In this document: in pieces, positions 40,961 through 48,799 of the stretch
Numbering within the stretch: the stretch's first letter is position 1
How the letters are laid out: each line of letters opens with the position of its first letter
Assembly (NCBI GenBank): GCA_903938365.1
Contig: CAJACZ010000232.1
Span: 1-54,875, forward strand
From: an uncultured Pseudomonadota bacterium
Lineage (GTDB): Bacteria > Pseudomonadota > Gammaproteobacteria > Steroidobacterales > Steroidobacteraceae
Direction of reading: 5' to 3'
DNA length: 54,875 nucleotides
Translations under genes and position numbers: made by a program
The notes under the pieces: model-generated
Seen by the model: the letters and a program-made list of their open reading frames with translations, nothing else
Told to the model about the DNA's origin: nothing
Database searches by the model: none

Positions 40961-41892
40961 ATATCCTGATCAGCGAGGTCGGTCCGCGCGACGGCCTGCA
41001 GAGCATCGACCGCATCATGCCGCTCGAGGCCAAGAAGGCCTGGATCGATGCGCAGGCCGCAGCCGGCTTCACCGAGATCGAGGTGGGCAGCTTCGTGCCC
41101 GCGCGAATCCTGCCGCAGCTCGCGGACACCGCCGAGCTCGTGGCGCATGCGCGCGGCATCGCGGGCATGACGGTGGCGGTGCTGGTGCCGAACCTCAAGG
41201 GAGCGGAGGCCGCCGTAGCTGCCGGGGCGCACAAGCTCACCCTGCCGCTGTCGGTGTCGGAGACCCACAGCCTCAAGAACGTCCGCCGCACGCATGCCCA
41301 GATGCTCGACGAAGCGCGCGGCATCGTCGCGCTGCTGCGCAGCCTCGCGCCGGCGCTGCGCCCCAGGTTCGAAGGCGGACTCTCAACGGCTTTCGGGTGC
41401 ACGATCGAGGGCGCCGTACCGGCGGACAAGGTGGTGCGCATCGCCGAGCAACTCATGGAAGCCGGCTGCGATGAAGTCGGCCTCGCCGACACCACCGGAT
41501 ATGCGAATCCCGCGCAGGTCAAGGACCTGGTGCGGCGGATCAAATCCGCCCTGGGCGACCATGCGCTGTCGGGTCTGCACCTGCACAACACGCGGGGCCT
41601 GGGACTGGCCAACGTGCTCGCGGGCCTGGATGTCGGGATCACCACCTTCGACAGCTCCCTGGGTGGCCTCGGTGGCTGCCCTTTCGCGCCGGGCGCGTCG
41701 GGCAATATCGTCACCGAGGATCTGGTGTTCATGCTCGAGGCCATGGGGCTGCGCACCGGCATCGACCTCCCGAAGCTTCTCAAGGTCAGGGATATCCTGC
41801 GTGCGGCCCTGCCCGGGGAGGCCCTGTACGGGTTCACCCCCGACGCCGGCCTGCCGCTCGGGTTCCAGCCCGCCACGATCGCCAGCCGCTGA
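40957..41892 (+). CDS. HMG-CoA lyase family protein, possibly (R)-citramalyl-CoA lyase
   Basis: A 311-residue DRE-TIM metallolyase that should cleave a 3-hydroxy-acyl-CoA to acetyl-CoA and an oxo acid. The HMGL markers are EVGPRDGLQ (Arg11, Asp12), the metal-binding histidines in LHLHNTRG, and the signature GLGGCPFAPGASGNIVTEDLV with the loop Cys241. HMG-CoA lyases usually read HCHDT where this has HLHNT. (R)-citramalyl-CoA lyase of Chloroflexus is known to belong to this family. The neighbouring dehydratase and CoA transferase favour citramalyl-CoA (to acetyl-CoA and pyruvate) over HMG-CoA of leucine breakdown, but the sequence alone does not decide. Start overlaps the upstream stop. Confidence 0.85.
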   Translation: MNILISEVGPRDGLQSIDRIMPLEAKKAWIDAQAAAGFTEIEVGSFVPARILPQLADTAELVAHARGIAGMTVAVLVPNLKGAEAAVAAGAHKLTLPLSVSETHSLKNVRRTHAQMLDEARGIVALLRSLAPALRPRFEGGLSTAFGCTIEGAVPADKVVRIAEQLMEAGCDEVGLADTTGYANPAQVKDLVRRIKSALGDHALSGLHLHNTRGLGLANVLAGLDVGITTFDSSLGGLGGCPFAPGASGNIVTEDLVFMLEAMGLRTGIDLPKLLKVRDILRAALPGEALYGFTPDAGLPLGFQPATIASR

Positions 41893-41904
41893 GGTAGCGC
41901 ACGC

Positions 41905-43098
41905 ATGAACAACACGACGAAATCAGCCGCACTGCCCCTGGCAGGCATCAAGGTGGTCGAGTTCACCCACATGGTGATGGGGCCGGCCGCAGGCGCCGTG
42001 CTCGTGGAACTCGGAGCGGAAGTCCTGAGGATAGAGCCCATCGGCGGCGACTCGACCCGGGAGCTCAAGGGTTCCGGAGCGGGCTATTTCCCGATGTACA
42101 ACCGCAACAAGAAGAGCATCTGCCTGGACCTCAAGTCACCCGAGGGCCTGGCAATCGCCCGGCGACTCTGCGCCCAGGCGGACGTGGTGGTCGAGAACTT
42201 CCGCACCGGTGCCATGGACAAACTGGGGCTCGGCTACGACGCCCTGTCCCAGGAGAATCCCCGGCTGATCTACTGCTCGGAAAAGGGCTTCCTGCCTGGC
42301 CCGTACGAGAACCGGACGGCGCTCGACGAAGTCACGCAGATGATGGGTGGCCTGGCCTACATGACCGGCCCGCCGGGGAGGCCGCTTCGCGCGGGCACCT
42401 CAGTGATCGACGTGACAGGCGGCATGTTCGGTGTGATCGCAGTCCTCGCGGCGATCGAGCAGCGGCACACCACGGGCCGCGGCCAGAAGGTCAGCAGTGC
42501 GCTGTTCGAAACGACGGTGTATCTGGTCGGGCAGCACATGGCGCAGATGGCCGTGACCGGTCGCGCCGCCCAGCCCATGCCCGTGCGTATCTCGGCCTGG
42601 GCGATTTACGACGTGTTCGAGACGCGCGACAACGACCACGTCTTCGTGGGAATCGTCTCGGACGGCCTGTGGCAGAAGTTCTGCGACACTTTCGGCCTGG
42701 CTGAACTGGGCGCGGACCCCCGCTACAAGGCGAACAACGACCGCGTGGCCGCACGCGAGGTTCTGCTCCCGCAGGTGCGGGACCTGTTCAAGAGCTTCAC
42801 GAAGGCGGAACTGATCCCGCAGCTGGAGCGGACGGGCCTTCCGTTCGCTCCGATCGGCAAGCCCGAAGACATGTTCGACGATCCGCACCTCGCGGCCAGC
42901 GGCGGCCTCGGCGCGACCACCTTGCCGGATGGACGGGCGACACGACTGCCGATCCTGCCCATCGAAATGGACGGACGCCGTCCGAGTCAGGGCGGCAGCC
43001 TCGCCCGGCCCGGCGAGCATGGAGAAGAAGTCCTGCAGCGACTCGGGATCGGGGCGGAGGACATCGCGGCACTCAGGGCGCGCAAGATCGTGGGTTGA
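41905..43098 (+). CDS. CaiB/BaiF family III CoA transferase
   Basis: A 397-residue formyl-CoA-transferase-type enzyme that moves CoA between acids. The N-terminal Rossmann region (LAGIKVVEFTHMVMGPAAGAVLVELGAEVLRIE) and NRNKKSICLDLKSPEG are typical, and the nucleophilic Asp (about residue 141) is in TALDEVTQMMGG. A C-terminal domain (about 215-330) and a returning tail complete the interlocked-dimer fold. It is the last gene of the four-gene set, 12 nt after the lyase. A likely job is succinyl-CoA:(R)-citramalate CoA transfer, a reaction known for a family III member in Chloroflexus; other dicarboxylic acids are possible. Confidence 0.9.
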   Translation: MNNTTKSAALPLAGIKVVEFTHMVMGPAAGAVLVELGAEVLRIEPIGGDSTRELKGSGAGYFPMYNRNKKSICLDLKSPEGLAIARRLCAQADVVVENFRTGAMDKLGLGYDALSQENPRLIYCSEKGFLPGPYENRTALDEVTQMMGGLAYMTGPPGRPLRAGTSVIDVTGGMFGVIAVLAAIEQRHTTGRGQKVSSALFETTVYLVGQHMAQMAVTGRAAQPMPVRISAWAIYDVFETRDNDHVFVGIVSDGLWQKFCDTFGLAELGADPRYKANNDRVAAREVLLPQVRDLFKSFTKAELIPQLERTGLPFAPIGKPEDMFDDPHLAASGGLGATTLPDGRATRLPILPIEMDGRRPSQGGSLARPGEHGEEVLQRLGIGAEDIAALRARKIVG

Positions 43099-43222
43099 TC
43101 CTGCCGCAAACGTGCGCCGCTTGGCATTCGCGAGCGCAGCGGCCCGCTTATGTCGTGTGCCGGGATCCTCGGCCGGGTCCTCATAGAGAATCCCCGTCAG
43201 TTGGACAAAACGCGGGAATCAC

Positions 43223-44617
43223 TTGGCCACGGCACGCTTGGAATCTGCATCGGGATCTGTTGCCTCAGGGCAGCGCCAGGGTCGCACGCCTGAATCAGAC
43301 GAGGCAGCACCTTCGCGGCAGCTGGCCTTCGGTCCGAACGCCCGCGGCGGCGCACTGCGCGCTGCGCTCGCGATCGCCGGGACACTGGCGCAGGCCCACT
43401 CGCGCGGCATCGTCCACGGGGCGCTGAAGCCAGAGTGCCTGCGCACCGGAGACTCCGGCGAGGTGCGGATCACCGGCTTCCAGGGCGCCGCCGCTTCTCC
43501 GGCGCAGTTCCGTGAAGCAGCCACGGCGGACGTCGCGGCGTTTCTGCATTGCGCGGGCGTGTTGCTGGGGCCCAGCGGCGGCCCACCACCGCGCCTGCGG
43601 GGTGTCTTTGACGGTCGGGTGGTGCTTTCGGCAGACGATCCGCGGCAGGCCATGGCGGCGCTGCGTGACGAACTCCGGGAGTCTCTCGAGGATACTTTCC
43701 CCTGGCCCATCCCCGGCTGGGAACGCCCACCGGGAAAGCCGGCTCCCGTCGTCCAGCGCGTAGAGCAGGGCGGCGCGCCGAAGCGTCAGACAGCGCCTGT
43801 GCCGCCCACGCCGCCCACTGCGCTGACCCCGCCGAAGGAGGCCCGGCTCGCGGCTGCGCCCGTCGTCGCTGTGCCGGCCGTTGCCCAACCCGTGACCGCG
43901 GCACCGGCCGCGCCCGTGGCGCATCCGCAGAGCGTGATCCCGGCTACTCCGGTGGTCGCCGTGGTCGAGCCCGCGGGCCTGCATGCACTACAGCCTTCGT
44001 CCCAGCCCGCGTCCACGCCTCCCGCCAGGCCCGGCAACGGCGGGGCACCCATGGTGCAGGCTGCAGTAGCGCGCGCCGTCCTGCAGGCACTCGAGTCCAC
44101 CGCCGAGAGGCCCGCAACCCCTCAGGTCCCGGCGGCTTCCCGCAAGGCTCCGCGAGTGGCGGTGCAGGGCGCCGCCACCGCAGGTTCTGGCAGGCGCCAA
44201 AGCGCGTGGTGGTCAGGACCCGCGGCCTGGCTCTGTGTCGGATTGCTGGCCAGCGCAGCGACCCTGTGGGTGCTCGATTCGGTCTACGGCATCGCCGATG
44301 CATCGAGCGACGCACCGACTGCCACGCCATCGGCGGCGGTGGCGACGTTGAAATCCTTCCCGGCCGCAGGAACACCAGTACCCCAGGGCGCGGCGGAAAC
44401 CGACAGCGCGGTCTCCGCCGCCATCACGGACGGTTTCGCACGGCTCGAGGCCGGTCAGCCGGATCTCGCGCGCGCCTGGTTCGAGCATGCGCTGACACTG
44501 CAGCCCGACAACGCGAGGGCACTCGCGGGCCAGCAGCAGGCTGCCGCGGCGATGGGGTCGTCGAGCCTCGACCGCGTATCCCGATTGCTGGAGCAAGCCG
44601 CGACCACGCAGCGCTGA
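43223..44617 (+). CDS. Membrane-anchored pseudokinase fragment protein with TPR-like tail
   Basis: A 464-residue protein of novel layout. Residues 43-95 match the C-lobe core of Ser/Thr protein kinases (ALAIAGTLAQAHSRGIVHGALKP...VRITGFQG). The HRD aspartate is replaced (HGALKP, Ala67) and DFG is GFQ (Gly85 for Asp), so it cannot be an active kinase; the glycine-loop N-lobe is missing altogether. A Pro/Ala-rich linker (about 165-325) leads to a single membrane helix (about 333-355), then a short extracytoplasmic TPR-like pair of helices (about 395-440). The start is a TTG at 43223 with GCGGGA upstream; no ATG or GTG is in frame after the stop at 43184. The 125-base spacer before it shows no clear signal. 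Confidence 0.7.
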   Translation: MATARLESASGSVASGQRQGRTPESDEAAPSRQLAFGPNARGGALRAALAIAGTLAQAHSRGIVHGALKPECLRTGDSGEVRITGFQGAAASPAQFREAATADVAAFLHCAGVLLGPSGGPPPRLRGVFDGRVVLSADDPRQAMAALRDELRESLEDTFPWPIPGWERPPGKPAPVVQRVEQGGAPKRQTAPVPPTPPTALTPPKEARLAAAPVVAVPAVAQPVTAAPAAPVAHPQSVIPATPVVAVVEPAGLHALQPSSQPASTPPARPGNGGAPMVQAAVARAVLQALESTAERPATPQVPAASRKAPRVAVQGAATAGSGRRQSAWWSGPAAWLCVGLLASAATLWVLDSVYGIADASSDAPTATPSAAVATLKSFPAAGTPVPQGAAETDSAVSAAITDGFARLEAGQPDLARAWFEHALTLQPDNARALAGQQQAAAAMGSSSLDRVSRLLEQAATTQR

Positions 44618-44647
44618 AAAAACCGCCGGTGTAGACTCCATCGGGCA

Positions 44648-45916
44648 ATGGGGTCTTTCTCCCTCGACATGATCTGGACGCTGCCTTACGGTGGCTTTCT
44701 CGTCGCGCTCGGGATCGGGTTGCTGATCGGTGTGGAGCGCGAGCGTCGCAAGGTGGACAGCTCGGTCGGTGCACCGGGGGGTATCCGCACCCATGCGATC
44801 ATCGCCCTCCTGGGCGCTGCCGCGGCCAGCTTCGACAGCCCGGCCATCGTGGTCTCGGGCGCAGCGGTCGTAGGCGCGCTCGCGGTCGGCTCGTACCTTC
44901 GATCGAAAGCACCCGACCCGGGGATCACCAGCGAAGTCGCGCTGTTCAGCACCTACCTGATCGGCGCCCTGGCGATCAATGCGCCTCAGCTCGCGGCGGC
45001 ACTGGGCGTCCTCATCGCTCTGCTGCTCGCATCCCGCGGCGTCCTGCACGAATTTGCCCGGCGCAGTCTCTCGGACCGGGAGGTCCTGGACGCCATTCTG
45101 CTTTCAGGGGCGGCGCTCGTCGTGCTGCCCCTCATGCCGGACCGTGGCGTGGACCCCTACGGCGTGGTCAACCCGCAACTCGTCTGGCGGCTCACCGTAC
45201 TGGTGCTCCTGCTCAACGCATTCGGCTACGTGGCCCTGCGGGCGCTGGGGCCCGGACGCGGACTGCCGCTGGCCGGTCTGTTCGGCGGCTTTGTGTCGAG
45301 CACCGCGACCATCGGTGCGATGGGAGCGCAGGCCCGTGGAACCCCAGCGCTCGCACGAGCGGCGGCCACCGCAGCGACGCTCTCGTCGCTGGCCACAGTC
45401 CTGCAGATGTCGATGGTGCTGAGTCTGGTCAACCGCAGCCTGCTCGCGCAGCTCGCCCCGGGCCTTGCGGGCATGGGCCTGGTCGCGGTCATCTGGGCGT
45501 TCATGGGCATGAGGGCGGTCAGACGCGACCCGGCCTGCGAAGCGACTCCAGCGCAGGCAGGCAGGGCGTTCCAACCCGCCTACGCGCTGGCCTTCAGCGC
45601 CACGATCACGGCGGTGCTGTTGATGGCGGCGTTCCTGGAGCGACGCTATGGCTCGGTCGGCGCGCTGTTCGGCCTCACGATAGGCGGTTTCGCCGACACG
45701 CACTCGGCCGGCGCCTCGGCAGCGGCACTGCAGGCCAAGGGAGCACTGTCCATGCACTCCGCACAGCTGGGCGTGATGCTGGCCATGACGGCCAACACCG
45801 TGTCGAAGCTGCTGGTGGCACAGACCACCGGTGGATGGGGCTTCGTGCGCGCGACAGCACCCGCCTTGCTCGTCATGCTCGCGGCACTGTGGGTCATGAC
45901 GCTCGCACTGCGCTGA
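44648..45916 (+). CDS. MgtC/SapB-like integral membrane protein with DUF4010
   Basis: A 422-residue polytopic inner-membrane protein. The N-terminal MgtC/SapB signature is GIGLLIGVERERRK and GIRTHAIIALLGAA, with further membrane helices through residue 150. The second half (about 175-385) is the DUF4010 region, including LFGGFVSSTATIGAMG and FGLTIGGFADTHSAGASAAAL, both rich in small residues. About 12-13 membrane helices in total. MgtC itself modulates F-type ATP synthase and magnesium stress survival in Salmonella; proteins of the DUF4010 type have no established function. It starts 30 nt after the pseudokinase gene, so the two may be co-transcribed. Confidence 0.85.
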   Translation: MGSFSLDMIWTLPYGGFLVALGIGLLIGVERERRKVDSSVGAPGGIRTHAIIALLGAAAASFDSPAIVVSGAAVVGALAVGSYLRSKAPDPGITSEVALFSTYLIGALAINAPQLAAALGVLIALLLASRGVLHEFARRSLSDREVLDAILLSGAALVVLPLMPDRGVDPYGVVNPQLVWRLTVLVLLLNAFGYVALRALGPGRGLPLAGLFGGFVSSTATIGAMGAQARGTPALARAAATAATLSSLATVLQMSMVLSLVNRSLLAQLAPGLAGMGLVAVIWAFMGMRAVRRDPACEATPAQAGRAFQPAYALAFSATITAVLLMAAFLERRYGSVGALFGLTIGGFADTHSAGASAAALQAKGALSMHSAQLGVMLAMTANTVSKLLVAQTTGGWGFVRATAPALLVMLAALWVMTLALR

Positions 45917-45950
45917 GGGCTCCACCCCCCAGCGCAGGCTCTGAGGCGAA

Positions 45951-46937
45951 TCAGACCGTCATCGCGTTGGGCATCGTCATCAGCTGCGCGCCACGGCTAC
46001 GCGCCGTCACCTTGGTCTTGAACTTGCCGGGCTTCACGATCAGTACATCGCAGGGGAGGGCATCGAGCACCGCCTCGGCGGTATTGCCGATGAGCAACCG
46101 CCTGATGCCCGAACGCGAGACCGCGCCCATCACGACGATGCCCGCCTTCAGCGCCTTGGCAGCCGCGGGGATCGCATCGCGCGGCACGCCTTCGAAAATC
46201 GACAGCTTGTGCGGCGGCAGCGGCAGGCGTTCGATCTCTGCCGCCAGGGCCTGACGGGCTGCCCTGGCCGCTGCCTTGCCATCGGACCCAGGCATCACGA
46301 CCGGGCCTGCAGCCCAGCCTGCGCTGAGCAGGACCGGCGGCGGATAGACATGAACGACCTGCATCGTGCCGCGCAGTGCGGTCTTGATGGCGCCGGCCGT
46401 CTGGAGGATGCCACCGTCGAGGCGGGCCGGCTTGGCATGCAGGTGGAACGGATCGACCGCCGCCATGACGGCAGGTCGATGGTAGGGCTTTGCGGTCTTG
46501 ACGATCAGGACGGGGCAGGGCGCAAGCCGAAGCAGTTCCCAGTCCGTGTAGCTGAGCATCCAGCCTGCGATATGCCTGCCGGAGTGCCGCTCGGCGACGA
46601 TCAGGTCGGCCTTGCTGCGCATGGCCCGCCGCACGATGGCTTCGGAGGGCGGAAAGTCCCACTCTGCGGCGACCGTGACCGGGATCTGGTGGCGACGCAG
46701 GCCCGACGCGATTTTCTCGAGCCGGGTCAGCGTGCGCCCGAGTTGCTCTTTCTCGAACTCGCGAAGGCTCATGTGCTGGGCCTCCAGCGCATCGACGAGG
46801 ACCGTCTGCGAGAGGCCATGGAACAGTTCGAGTTCGGCGCCGAGTGCCTTGGCGAGTTGCGCCGCCTTGCTCACGGCGGGGAAGGAGCGGGCACCTGGAT
46901 CCTTGATCGCGACCAGAATTCGTTTCACGGACTGCAT
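45951..46937 (-). CDS. Universal stress protein with two tandem Usp domains
   Basis: A 328-residue UspE-like protein. The first domain is about residues 1-150 (VKRILVAIKDPGARSFPAVSKAAQLAKALGAELELFHG ... CPVLIVKTAK) and the second about 155-315 (PAVMAAVDPFHLHAKPARLDGG ... CDVLIVKPG). The second carries an ATP-binding pattern G-x2-G-x9-G-N (VMGAVSRSGIRRLLIGNTAE); in the first it is less complete (ERHSGRHIAGWMLSYTDWE). The ATG at 46935-46937 gives the family start; the longer frame overlaps the divergent gene. It is divergently arranged with the FAD oxidoreductase, sharing a 148-bp spacer in which I see no recognisable regulator site. Confidence 0.9.
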   Translation of the reverse strand: MQSVKRILVAIKDPGARSFPAVSKAAQLAKALGAELELFHGLSQTVLVDALEAQHMSLREFEKEQLGRTLTRLEKIASGLRRHQIPVTVAAEWDFPPSEAIVRRAMRSKADLIVAERHSGRHIAGWMLSYTDWELLRLAPCPVLIVKTAKPYHRPAVMAAVDPFHLHAKPARLDGGILQTAGAIKTALRGTMQVVHVYPPPVLLSAGWAAGPVVMPGSDGKAAARAARQALAAEIERLPLPPHKLSIFEGVPRDAIPAAAKALKAGIVVMGAVSRSGIRRLLIGNTAEAVLDALPCDVLIVKPGKFKTKVTARSRGAQLMTMPNAMTV

Positions 46938-47085
46938 TTGAATCGTTCTCCCTTCGCGTGGTGTGTGGATTTTTGCCGGATTGAGCGCCGGTTGCATCCG
47001 TAGGTCTGCGTATCCGCACCGGCATGGCAGCGGCGGATCAGTGGCGTTAAAGTTGGAGCTGGTTTCAGCAGCAGGATTACCGACG

Positions 47086-48699
47086 ATGCAGCAGGCAATC
47101 AGGATCGACGACACGGCAGCACTGGAGCAGGTCCTCGGGGGACTGCTCGAGCCGGACGAACTGATCTTCGACGAAGCCGAGCGCCGCACCTGTTCGAGCG
47201 ACGTCTATTCATCGGGGCTGCTGGTGGACGCGATCCTGCGCCCCCGTGACCGCCAGCGGCTCGCGCGGGCCGTGGCGGCTGCCACCGCCGCGGGTTACTC
47301 GATCGTCACGCGGGGCGGCGGTCTCTCGTATACGGGTGGGTACCTCGCCGAACACCCCGGAACCCTGGTGGTGGATACCGCGCGCCTCGATCAAATCATC
47401 GAGATCAGCGCCGAGGACCTCTATATCAGGGTGGAAGCCGGTGTCACCTGGAAGCGCATCTACGAAGCACTGAAGCCCCTGGGCCTCAGGCTGCCGTTCT
47501 TCGGCACGTTTTCTGGCGCCCGTGCGACCGTGGGCGGCGGCCTCTCGAACGGCGCGTTGTTCCTCGGCACGGCGCGCTTCGGCACGGCGGCCGACTGCAT
47601 GCTGGGGCTCGAAGTGGTGCTTGCGGACGGCACGATCGTGCGTACCGGGCAGGCGGGCATCCGCAACGCAGCGAAGCCCTTTTATCGAACCTACGGACCC
47701 GATCTGTCGGGCCTGTTCATCCACGATTCCGGCGTGCTCGGCGTCAAGGTGGAGGCGACGTTCCGGCTCATCCGCATGCCTGAGCACACCGGATACGTGT
47801 CCTTCGTGTATGACGGCATGGCGGCCGCGGGCGCAGCGCTGTCGGAAGTCGCACGCACCGGCGCGGCAGAGGAAGCCTACGTCTTCGACCCGGAAACAAC
47901 GCGCAAGAACCTCGCGACCGGTGACCTGCTCAAGGATGCAGGCACCCTGCTGAACGTCGTGCGCGGCGAATCCAGCCTGCTGAAGGGCCTGAAGGAGGGC
48001 GCGCGACTGGTGGCTGCGGGGCGGGACTTCATGCCCGACGACGCCTACTCGCTGCATATGGTCTGCACGGGCCGCACCGAAGTCGCCCTCGAGGCCGACC
48101 TCGAGGCCTGCCGTGCGGCCTGCCAGTCGCTCGGCGGCACCGAGATCCCGAACTCGATCCCCAAGGCCGTACGGGCGAGCCTGTTTCCCGAGCCGGATGG
48201 CGTGCTCGGACCCGACGGCGACCGCTGGGCCGCCCTGAACGCCAAGGTGGCGCATTCCGACGCCCGGCGCATCATGGAGGCCGCAGCGGCTGCGCTCGAA
48301 CCCCATCAGGCCGAGATGGCCGCCCGCAAGGTGTGGATGAGCCATCTGTTGATCGCGATCGGTTCCACGGCGTTCAGCTTCGAACCCGTGTTCCATTGGC
48401 ACGACGAGTGGCTGCCGCTGCACGAGACCATGCCGTCGGCTGCAACGCTCGCGAAGTTCAAGCGGCCGGCTGCGGATCCTGCGGCGCGCGAACTGGTCGC
48501 GCGGCTGCGGGAGCGCCTGATCGAGGTCTTCAGCGAACTCGGTGCCGCCTCGAACCAGATCGGCAAAACCTATCCGTATCTGCAGAACCTCGAACCGGAG
48601 ACGGCCGCGCTGTTGCGCGCACTGAAGTCGGCCGTGGACCCGGGTGGCGCGATGAACCCGGGTGGGCTGGGGCTGGGGCTGGGGCGCGACCTGGGCTGA
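47086..48699 (+). CDS. FAD-binding oxidoreductase of the GlcD/VAO superfamily
   Basis: A 537-residue flavoprotein. The N-terminal PCMH-type FAD domain (about 50-240) reads SIVTRGGGLSYTGGY, VRVEAGVTWKRIYEALKPLGLRLPFFG, and ATVGGGLSNGALFLGTARFG. The C-terminal FAD-oxidase domain ends with the typical DPGGAMNPGGLGLG. Close families are glycolate and D-lactate dehydrogenases and 4-cresol-type dehydrogenases; the substrate cannot be told. No signal peptide is seen. The ATG at 47086 was chosen over upstream in-frame starts because the protein there loses homology. Its last codons contain a repeated GGGGCT hexamer. The next gene encodes a cytochrome-containing exported protein, a possible electron acceptor. 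Confidence 0.88.
   Translation: MQQAIRIDDTAALEQVLGGLLEPDELIFDEAERRTCSSDVYSSGLLVDAILRPRDRQRLARAVAAATAAGYSIVTRGGGLSYTGGYLAEHPGTLVVDTARLDQIIEISAEDLYIRVEAGVTWKRIYEALKPLGLRLPFFGTFSGARATVGGGLSNGALFLGTARFGTAADCMLGLEVVLADGTIVRTGQAGIRNAAKPFYRTYGPDLSGLFIHDSGVLGVKVEATFRLIRMPEHTGYVSFVYDGMAAAGAALSEVARTGAAEEAYVFDPETTRKNLATGDLLKDAGTLLNVVRGESSLLKGLKEGARLVAAGRDFMPDDAYSLHMVCTGRTEVALEADLEACRAACQSLGGTEIPNSIPKAVRASLFPEPDGVLGPDGDRWAALNAKVAHSDARRIMEAAAAALEPHQAEMAARKVWMSHLLIAIGSTAFSFEPVFHWHDEWLPLHETMPSAATLAKFKRPAADPAARELVARLRERLIEVFSELGAASNQIGKTYPYLQNLEPETAALLRALKSAVDPGGAMNPGGLGLGLGRDLG
48660..48684 (+). repeat. G-quadruplex-like hexamer repeat at the 3' end of the FAD oxidoreductase gene
   Basis: Five consecutive G-runs (3, 3, 4, 4 and 4 bases) separated by T or CT, from three GGGGCT units. 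The spacing fits a stable intramolecular G-quadruplex on the coding strand and in the mRNA. The repeat encodes the GLGLGLG tail of the oxidoreductase and is just upstream of the AT-rich region before the next gene. Confidence 0.6.
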
Positions 48700-48732
48700 G
48701 CGCCCCCGCCCGACCCCATCATTCCTAGTGCG

Positions 48733-48748
48733 CATAATGTATATTATG
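48733..48748. promoter_or_regulatory. AT-rich inverted repeat upstream of the cytochrome/propeller gene
   Basis: CATAAT and ATTATG arms around GTAT, within an A/T-rich island of about 35 bases (48731-48765) that stands out in this GC-rich DNA. It is 52 nt before the chosen ATG of the next gene and contains TATATT and TATTAT -10-like hexamers. It is likely a promoter, perhaps with an operator dyad. Confidence 0.45.
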
Positions 48749-48799
48749 TTAAATAATAGATATCGCCAAAGCCGCCCTGGAGCCCGCCAGCCCGGCCCC

